The translations under genes and the position numbers were made by a program. A DNA stretch of 64,000 nucleotides from Triatoma infestans (Eukaryota > Arthropoda > Insecta > Hemiptera > Reduviidae): NCBI GenBank assembly GCA_011037195.1, contig JAAEAF010002622.1, positions 1-64,000 on the forward strand, read 5' to 3'. The notes beneath the pieces are model-generated. The model was not told the origin of the DNA. It saw only the letters and a program-made list of their open reading frames with translations, and ran no database searches. Below are positions 57,029 to 64,000 of this stretch, one piece after another. Positions within the stretch are counted from its first letter, which is position 1; every line of letters begins with the position of its first letter.

Positions 57029-57262
57029 GAAAGGATTAGCTCAGTGGTTAGCGCACTGGACTCCCACGCGGAGGACCCGGGTTTGAACCCAACTGTGCTG
57101 CCCTTAGATTTTTTCTTCCTAGGAGCCCCTGCTGCTCACTGTCCGATGATGGACAGTGTTGTCTCTGACGAGAGAACACTGTCCGGAGGCTAGCACTGCA
57201 CGGAGAAGACTCCGGGCGCCAATAACCATAGATGTTGTTGACGTGCCTTAAATTAAAAACAA
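57029..57262 (+). mobile_element. tRNA-derived SINE, most complete copy
   Basis: The A box is GGATTAGCTCAGTGGTTAGC and the B box GGGTTTGAACCC. Between them ACTCCCACGCGGAGGACCCG is very close to the anticodon arm and T stem of glycine tRNA (CCC), so the head probably comes from such a tRNA. The body has a perfect hairpin CACTGTCC-GATGAT-GGACAGTG (57137-57158), then GAGAACACTGTCCGGAGG and GAAGACTCCGGGCGCC, and ends GACGTGCCTTAAATTAAA plus an A-rich tail. It is about 230 bp. Transcription would be by RNA polymerase III from the internal boxes. The mobilising LINE is not identified. Confidence 0.92.
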
Positions 57263-57316
57263 AAAAAAAATCGAAATATCCTTAAAACATGGTCGAAAGC
57301 TCAAAACCAATCGATG

Positions 57317-57357
57317 TTTTATTATTATTATTATTATTATTAATTATTATTATTAGT
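57317..57357. repeat. (TTA)n microsatellite
   Basis: About 13 units of TTA/TTAT with one slip, following the SINE. Confidence 0.85.
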
Positions 57358-58852
57358 AACCAATATTACTATTGATCCAATAATTTCTCAACTTAACCTG
57401 TCCAGCATACGACTGTGATGATACTATAAATAGGAACATTAAGCTCAAATGTTGCTAAAAAATACAGTGTTATCAGTTGCTTAAATTAAATTTACTTTCA
57501 AGAAATATCGGAAATAATAATTATCAAATTCTAAGCTGATTGATCAGTCTTAAGAAATTGTTGAAGCTTACAAGCGTTCTTCATCACTTTATCCAATATT
57601 ATGTCTAAATTAAATCAGGCATTAGTTATACACCGAAAAGTCCGTTATTACTTTTTTAAATTTTTGTTGTTTTCTTTTCGATAATTAAGAGGCGAATCAA
57701 GCAGTTTGAGACAAAGTTTTTTTTTGTGTTCAACACCTTATTGGAAACACCACACTTTTCTGCCCCCCCATCAAAAAAAGCACTGATTCCACTTGATAAA
57801 AATATTTTGCAGCATCATAATAAACTCTACTGAACACTTGTTTTCTATCGTTTGAATAGGGATCGGCCTAATAATTTGTAAAACCAATTTTCAACTCAGA
57901 ATATTTTGTAAAATATACAATAGTTCTGTTTTTTCTTTTTAAATCGTATACGTCCAGACGATTTTTCATACTATAGGTTTTTTTGCGAATAAGCAACAAA
58001 ATTATTATTATTATCATTAATAACAAACGCTACCATAATTAAAAGTTTTACAGAAAGTTTGTGCAATATGTTCAAATAAGATGGCATAACATTAAAGTTG
58101 TTGTTGAAATGCAACAGCATTGCCAAGATTTGGTATCTGGAAGAAAAGAATTTAGAAGAGGGTGTCTTTAACAGGCTATGAGCTCCTTATTCACTCTCTC
58201 TCTCTCTGCGCAGTAATACTTCTATTATGATAAAAGAGATAAACGAATATCAATAGAAAGAGATGGAAGTTACAAGCAGCTGCTTTTGCTTTAGCACGCG
58301 TCCACATTCATACAAAAGAAAACTTTTCTAAGACATCCCTTCCTACGTTCCTCCTACCATTCTGCCTTACTTTGTGTCTGCGTGTCCGTCTGCAGACCTT
58401 TCTTTTGTACAAAAAAAAAAAAAAAAAAAAAAAATAGGGGAACTCTCCCTCTTCTAAGTTAAGGAGCAGCTGATGCCCCTATTTACATCACCTAGTACTT
58501 GGTGGTTGAGATGTAAGCGCCCAGATAAGGTTACACTTTGCGCCATGTGCTGCACTACCTATACTAACCACTCTAAGTCGTTATTTTTTTAAATATAATA
58601 TTTATTTATATCATATACTTTGTTTAATAGAAAAACGCATAAAGTTATTATTATTATTATTTTTTTTTTAAACAGGCATTATGGGCAGAATTTCTTTTAT
58701 TGTTAGAAAATGGTTTGCTTGATCAGTTGCAATTCTCTCCACCAAATTTTTTTTATTGATATTAATTGGTGTTAGAAATATTTTGTGAGTAGTTTAAGCT
58801 CTTAGATTCAGATTTAGATATTGTAGTGCGACCTGAAAGATCTATTGTACAT
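57358..58852. other. AT-rich spacer, nothing recognised
   Basis: No supported gene. It includes a short CT run near 58193, an A-run at about 58409-58433 and TTA units near 58645. Confidence 0.5.
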
Positions 58853-58944
58853 CTTCGGAACCTTCTTAGTGCACTGCCCATCACTGGACAGTGAGCTGTA
58901 GAGGCTACTTGGAAGAGAGAATCCTAAGGGCAGCACTGCAGCAT
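58853..58944 (-). mobile_element. SINE fragment, minus strand
   Basis: GTGCACTGCCCATCACTGGACAGTGAGCTG and AGAGAATCCTAAGGGCAGCAC (each found near 58870 and 58918; the first is quoted for its hairpin core TCACTGGACAGTGA) match the body of the SINE up to the point just before its tRNA head, which is missing. Confidence 0.75.
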
Positions 58945-59086
58945 ATAAATGAGATCATAAATTTCAAACTCATAAATAAGAACCATCTTTGCATTGCGTG
59001 ATTATTTCAATAATCATATTTATTTTTTTCTTTCATGTTTTAAAATGTAAATTAAACTTCCCTCTTCTTGATTTTACGTTATTTTT

Positions 59087-60115
59087 ACTTTTTCTTACTA
59101 CTGTACCGGATGGAAGTAAGCGATCGTGTCAAATTTTTAAATTTACAAAACCGGAAATACATGTTTTCAAGTTTATTGTGTAAAAAAACAATGTTTTTTT
59201 TTTTTATTAAATTCTATGTACGTGAACAAAATATCATAAAAAAAACAAAATGAAAAATCGTAGAAACCAGAAATTTGGTATTTCTTTTACATAAGAAGAT
59301 TACCACCGCATCAGAATCGAAGATTTTGGGCGAAGAAAACCTTGATAACCAGTAGTGCGATTATCTGTGGAATTTTCCTAATAACGAACGGCTATAACGA
59401 TTTTTTTTTTCTTTAAACTTCTAATGACCACTGCCGCAGTATATACATAATCACTTTTATTTCTTAATACTATACAGGTTTTGTGCGTCTTCTTAAGAGG
59501 ATTAAAAAGTTTATAAATATTGTGATATTTACTGAAAGTAAATTCAATAGAATTTAGTTTTTACTCTCAGAACTATATTTGCAAAAATCTTTCAAAAATT
59601 TAGTAATTTTTATTGAATATTCAATATTGGATAAGTAATGTATACATATTACTCTGAAATAGCAGTTTACAGACAGACCTAATTTTGCTGGACCTTCCAG
59701 AAACCCAGGGTCAAAATGAATTTTACCAGGGAAAAAAGTGATTCAAATAGAAATTGTATGATCATTACGTAGTCACTATAATAAGTTTAAAGGAAATCTT
59801 TGGAATTATTTTACCGGAAAATTAGAAAAACTGAAAAATTCCTTCGAATATAAAGAATATATTCGGCTGACAGTTTTACGAGCAAAAGTTTTTATATCCG
59901 ATTCTTTGTATGAAATATGGCCGCACGGAAACACTTACATATCTATATACGTATAGAAAGGACGATTTATCTAGAGAGAGAGAGACTAATTTTTAATAAT
60001 CCTTTTTTAAGCTCAGGGAATTTAAAAAAATAGATTTTCAGTGATTACTCAATTTCGATTATCAGAATCGTATCTTTCTTCTTGGTGAAGTAAGAGCAAG
60101 AAAACTTGTAAGAGA
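59087..60115. mobile_element. Palindromic relative of family H
   Basis: Both ends carry the hairpin-type terminus, facing outward. The left reads CTTTTTCTTACTACTGTACC then GCGATCGTGTCAAATTTT. The right, read inward on the minus strand, is TTTTCTTGCTCTTACTTCAC then GATACGATTCTGATAATCG. GTTTTCA..GGAAAT-type and CCCTGAG-type blocks follow on both sides. The centre has decayed module sequence (CCGGTAGTGCG-like and TTTTACCAGGGAAAA). The total of ~1.03 kb equals one H unit, so it is either two half copies in inverted order or a separate foldback subfamily. Confidence 0.5.
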
Positions 60116-61768
60116 AATTAAAAAAAAAAAAAAAAAATGCTCGAAATATGTATTCTAATAATTATAATGGTAAATATTTTTCAAATTTACGTTTAAGTTA
60201 AAACAGATTTAATGGAAAAAAAAAAAAAAAATAACTTTTGCGAATAGAGGAAGCTCGTCGGCAAGTGAACTTGTCCGGATTTCAAGTAACATGAATTGTA
60301 AATTTATTACTGCAAATACACAAAAAAAAAAAAATACTTCACAATGAATTTTAACTTTTTCTTGATTCCCCCTAAAAATGGGGAACCCTGTAATTTGCAA
60401 AGAAAAGTCGTTTCAGAAAGAAACAAGATCTCACAGCATCCCCAATTATAATATGTATGAAATCATTTTTTCAAAAAAAGAAAGTGAAAGAACTTTGTAC
60501 TTTTGGATTAATATTAATAGTTTAAAAAAAAAATCTTTGAAGCTTTTACGAAGCAAATAGCCTTAAAATAATCATTCTGAATTGAAATTTTGATTGAAAC
60601 CTTTCTGCCAAAAATCACCTGAACAACACAGAATATCAAGTTGGACATTACTATATTATTTGTTTTATTATTAGCTGTTATTAGCTGTTTAAGAATCGGT
60701 AGCATGAAAACATGAATCCACTTTGTAACCTCAATATTACGAAAATCTGACTAGAATATTATATAAAATTTATTTGTAGGACACTTAGTTCATTTTTTTT
60801 TTAAATAAAAAAATCACTCAATAAGGTTTATTTTTAGAAAATCCCAGACATAATTATGATAATAGAATTTCACAATTTAACCAACTGGCTAAACGTTTTT
60901 CCCCCCCTAATATATATATATATATATCGTACAAGTTTTTGTGGCCTCAGGCAATTGGAACTGGTTTTCTTCCTATTTTAGAAGTGTTGGACAAATCTCA
61001 AAGAATATTCTTCTTCTTTGAAGAATTTGGCGGTTATGGATATTATGATGGAAAACAGTAGTATTATTATTGATCGACGAAAGGAACTCAGCTTATAAAG
61101 AATATCAGAATCGTTGAAAAAAGGAAAGAAAAAACAATTTTAACACATTCTAGTGACCAGTGTGAGTCTACGGCGAGTAATATTATTGAGGAAAACCAGA
61201 TTGCGTATATAAATAAAACATTTAATGTATAGAAACATTCCAACACTTAGAGCCAGCCTTTTTTTAAACGAATGATTGATTTAATTTTTTTTTTCTCCAA
61301 AGCAATGTCCTACTAAACTTTCATTTCTTCGGAGTATATATTTAATTTTATCACCTTAATTTAAGGCAGCATTCCTTTTATTTTAAGTCAATTGTACGAT
61401 TGATTGAATCATACAAGGAGAAAGATATTGATAAATATGTAATCTTTTTGTTCAATTGGTAAATTATTCATTTGACTGGAATTGCTTGAGACTTCTTGTA
61501 GAAATTGCTTCATAATATAAATTATTTAAAAGTAGTTCAAAATGAATTAACTGTGCCTGCATCACAAGTCTGAAAATGGTTATTATATTATAATTAACCA
61601 AAAATTGCTGCTAGCCTCTAAGATTTAAATGTACGATATGAATTGTTTTTTTCATTTAAATAATATTATAAAACAATTTGCCATCGAAAAAAAAAAATAT
61701 AAGATATTGTGAAATGACGATCATTTTTACAAATAACACAGTGTTGCTTCGATTCCATTTTCTTGTTT
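60116..61768. other. AT-rich spacer, nothing recognised
   Basis: Long A-runs (60120-60137, 60214-60230) and a (TA)n run at about 60911-60927. No gene or named repeat. Confidence 0.5.
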
Positions 61769-62102
61769 ACTTTCTGTTACTCTTAGTCTTAGTAAACGGA
61801 ATAAAGTATTGCGAACATGCAAATTTGAGTTTTCCCCAGAAAATACGTGTTTTGAGATACCTTGAGTATGAAAACAAAAAGTTTTTAGCGATAGGCCTCT
61901 GTGTGCGCGTGCGTGCGTAAACGAAATGTTTCAAAAACTTTCGCTTATATTATTACCATCACTTCATCTAACATTCAAAATCCATCACTCAGATATGCAA
62001 CTTATCTAAGTGTTTTGTTTTCTTTTTTTTCAAGTTTTTTTTTAAAAAAAACAGCTCTAACAATATTCAATAAACTTTTCATTTTAGTGTCGTCACACAT
62101 TG

Positions 62103-62148
<46 letters not shown>

Positions 62149-62597
62149 TATTTGTATGTGGTCGAAAGATTCAAAAAAGGATAACTCGCAGAAAGATCAA
62201 ACTTGATCCCCTATCAGGAGAACAAACAACAAGGTTATGGTCAAAATCGGTTCAACCAAAGATATCACTGTATCGAATGGATTGTTTTATTTTTTTTTTT
62301 TGCGATTCTCTCAATAATGGCTCCTATGATTTTCATTAATCTTGGTATACAACCTATCATAAAAAGTAAAAAAAAAAAAAAAGCTACAACTTTTATTTCA
62401 AACATTCTTCCAGAAAAAATTATTTTAGTGGCATTTCCGGGGGGGGGGGGGGATGGGTGTCGTTTGATTTTTTTCTAGAGGGCAATTTTCGAATAATACG
62501 CAATAGTATATGGTCCTATCATCTATATAATATTGATAGGAGTTAACTGTTTTGTCAAAATCCGTTGACCGGAAGTGCAATTTTACTGAAAGTTATT
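61769..62597 (-). mobile_element. Diverged family H element, first half of a tandem pair
   Basis: ACTTTCTGTTACTCTTAGTC opens the hairpin end, then ATAAAGTATTGCGAACATGC and GAGTTTTCCCCAGAAAATAC. TG-rich sequence occurs at 61900-61915, and a longer (TG)n tract lies at 62103-62145. One module follows, with a G14 run at 62439-62452 where other copies have GGGGAGGGGTGGGG. The box GACCGGAAGTGC at 62567 is followed 29 bases later by the hairpin of the next copy. Confidence 0.7.
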
Positions 62598-63604
62598 ACT
62601 TCCTGTTGCCCCTAGTAAGAGGAAGTATTGTAATCGTGTCAAATTTTCGAAATCGAGTTTTCACCGGAAATATCCGTTTTGAGGTCCCCTGAGTCCAAAA
62701 AAAATGGTTTTTAGAAAATGGTCTCTGTATATATATATGTGTGTGAACAGCATAGCTCAAAAACGAAAAAACCGAGGAAGTTGAAACTTGATATTCTCCG
62801 TTTAGATATCACCATCGGATCCGACAGTAAGTTATGTGTCAAAATTCCTCAACCGGAAGTACCACTTTACTAGTTTTTTTTTGTTTTTTTTTACTTTTTT
62901 GCAATTTTCTCAAAAATGGCTCCAACGATTTTTCTTGAAACTTGGTATATCAACTACACATACAAAGAGCTATAACATTTATTTGAAACATTTCTCTGGA
63001 AAAATTCATTTAAGGATACTTTTACGGGACAGAGGTGGGATTACGGTTTTCTTTCTAAAGTGCTATTTCAGTTTATTAGACAATTCTAACATCTAAATAA
63101 TGTTAATTAGAATTAAATATGTTGTTGAAATTCCGAGTTTCAAAAAAAAAAATCGAATGATCGAAAGTGCCACTTTACCACTTTTTACTAAATGATTTTT
63201 TTTTCACTTTTTCGCGATTTTCTCAAAAATGGCTATGACGATTTTCTTGAAACTTCCTATGTAAGCTACGTATACAAAGATCTACAATTTTTATTTAAAA
63301 CATTTCTCTGGGAAAATTCATTTAATGGCACTTTTAGGGGAGGAGTGGGGTTATGTTTTTCTCTAAAGTGCTATCATAGTTGACTATACAATTCCATCAT
63401 CCAAAGAAAATTAATTAGAAATAAATAGATGGCCAAAATTCTTAGTTTCGAGTAAATTAGTAAACCGGAAGTGCGCTTTTACTGAACAGTTTTTTTCAGT
63501 TTCCGCCGTATTTCATTAAATTTGGTACGCTAACTATAAAATTTGTCAATTAAAATTTTGAGAACTGCATGAAGAGAAAGTTGTTATGAGTGTTTCACGC
63601 CAAA
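62598..63604 (-). mobile_element. Family H element, second half of a tandem pair
   Basis: Starts ACTTCCTGTTGCCCCTAGTAAGAGGAAGT, in which ACTTCCTGTTGC..C pairs imperfectly with the right arm. Boxes are at about 62853 (CCGGAAGTACC), 63160 (decayed TCGAAAGTGCC) and 63465 (CCGGAAGTGCG). The TG tract is short and degenerate (62727-62745). It ends AAGAGAAAGTTGTTATGAG and TGTTTCACGCCAAA, a slightly decayed TCTGG end. Confidence 0.87.
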
Positions 63605-63766
63605 TTTTTATTTTTGTTTATAGTTTTCTGCTATTTTCTGAATAAAGATATCTAACAAGTTGCTCTGAACTTGGTAGAATAACTAGATTGTATAACAGAG
63701 ATCATTTTTGTTTGAAAATTTTTCGGAGTAAATACATTTCTGTGGAACCTGTAACAATTCTTTCGA

Positions 63767-64000
63767 TTGTTTTTTTTTTTAGTTTTAGGTTTTCCAAGTT
63801 CTCCTTCTTCATGTAACACTGCAGCCCGGACTGGGCCTTGGCTTCCCTGATAATGCCGCACCATACATCTCTATTCAGAGCCTTCTCCTTCCATCTGGCC
63901 ACGCCTAATGCTTTCAGTCTTCCACGTCCTGCAGCCAACGTCTTCGCGGACGGCCAACTCTTTTTTTGCTTATGACTGTTCCATGCATCAATCTGCTTGG
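63767..64000 (-). pseudogene. LINE 3' end running off the right edge
   Basis: A poly-A tail appears as the T run at 63768-63780. The minus strand frame, read from 63938, contains GRGRLKALGVARWKEKALNR, DVWCGIIREAKAQSGLQCYM and KKENLENLKLK to a stop. The pattern GR..., LGV..W...A.NRD.W..I..EAKA..GL is the usual end of several LINE proteins (RTE-like or CR1/Jockey-like). Upstream sequence to the edge (AWNSHKQKKSWPSAK) fits the same protein. Catalytic domains, if present, lie outside the window. Confidence 0.75.

Noticed and set aside
57029..57100. Candidate functional tRNA gene
   Set aside because: A and B boxes are present, but the acceptor stem does not close and the sequence continues into a conserved SINE body found in other copies.
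62100..62339. Frames with cysteine-valine repeats
   Set aside because: They are translations of a (TG)n tract in an H element.

Overview
The window reads as repeat-rich, AT-rich animal DNA. The retroelement mix (R1/I-group, Jockey and RTE-like LINEs, a mariner, a Helitron, a tRNA-derived SINE) points to an arthropod, most likely an insect; the sequence alone does not fix the order or species. I see no exon-intron gene, no rRNA or functional tRNA gene, and nothing bacterial or viral. The window is best read as intergenic or deep intronic DNA built from nested transposable elements of different ages. All recognisable coding sequence belongs to mobile elements and all of it is broken.

Layout. 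1-3010: SINE fragment, a pair of ~292-bp direct repeats, and between them a decayed mariner (1331-2449). 3193-4137: first good copy of a dominant ~1-kb family, called here family H. 4190-9222: near-complete LINE on the minus strand with an 11-bp target duplication. 9223-14700: old fragments, a 17-bp perfect hairpin, SINEs and a decayed LINE piece. 14707-16350 and 24424-25300: two copies of an ~0.9-kb unknown repeat, the first carrying a Jockey LINE inserted with a target duplication that the second lacks. 17200-20249: more SINE, repeat X and a tandem pair of H elements. 21401-22340: GATA/TATC arrays inside an inverted repeat. 25375-29520: H copies, a Helitron with clean ends (27649-28807) and a LINE tail. 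34190-40922: H copies and a LINE with a (TAA)n tail. 41286-43330: LINE with broken RT and RNase H. 43775-45050: H element with an RTE-like LINE nested inside. 46590-47958: repeat X and the best H copy. 49126-49700: weak LTR-like segment. 56108-56777: ten exact 67-bp tandem units. 57029-64000: SINEs, a palindromic H relative, a dimeric H arrangement and a LINE end running off the window.

Family H is the most interesting content. It is non-coding and ~0.95-1.0 kb long. One end begins TCTGGTGTGAAAC with a small hairpin; the other ends in a larger hairpin. A 15-bp motif (ACTTTCTCTTACTCC) lies near both ends in inverted orientation. Inside are two ~300-bp modules, each headed by ACCGGAAGT, and a (CA)n/(TG)n tract at a fixed place. 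Copies occur in tandem and in inverted pairs. This resembles Helentron-associated (HINE/DINE-1-like) elements more than classical MITEs, but that placement is inference.
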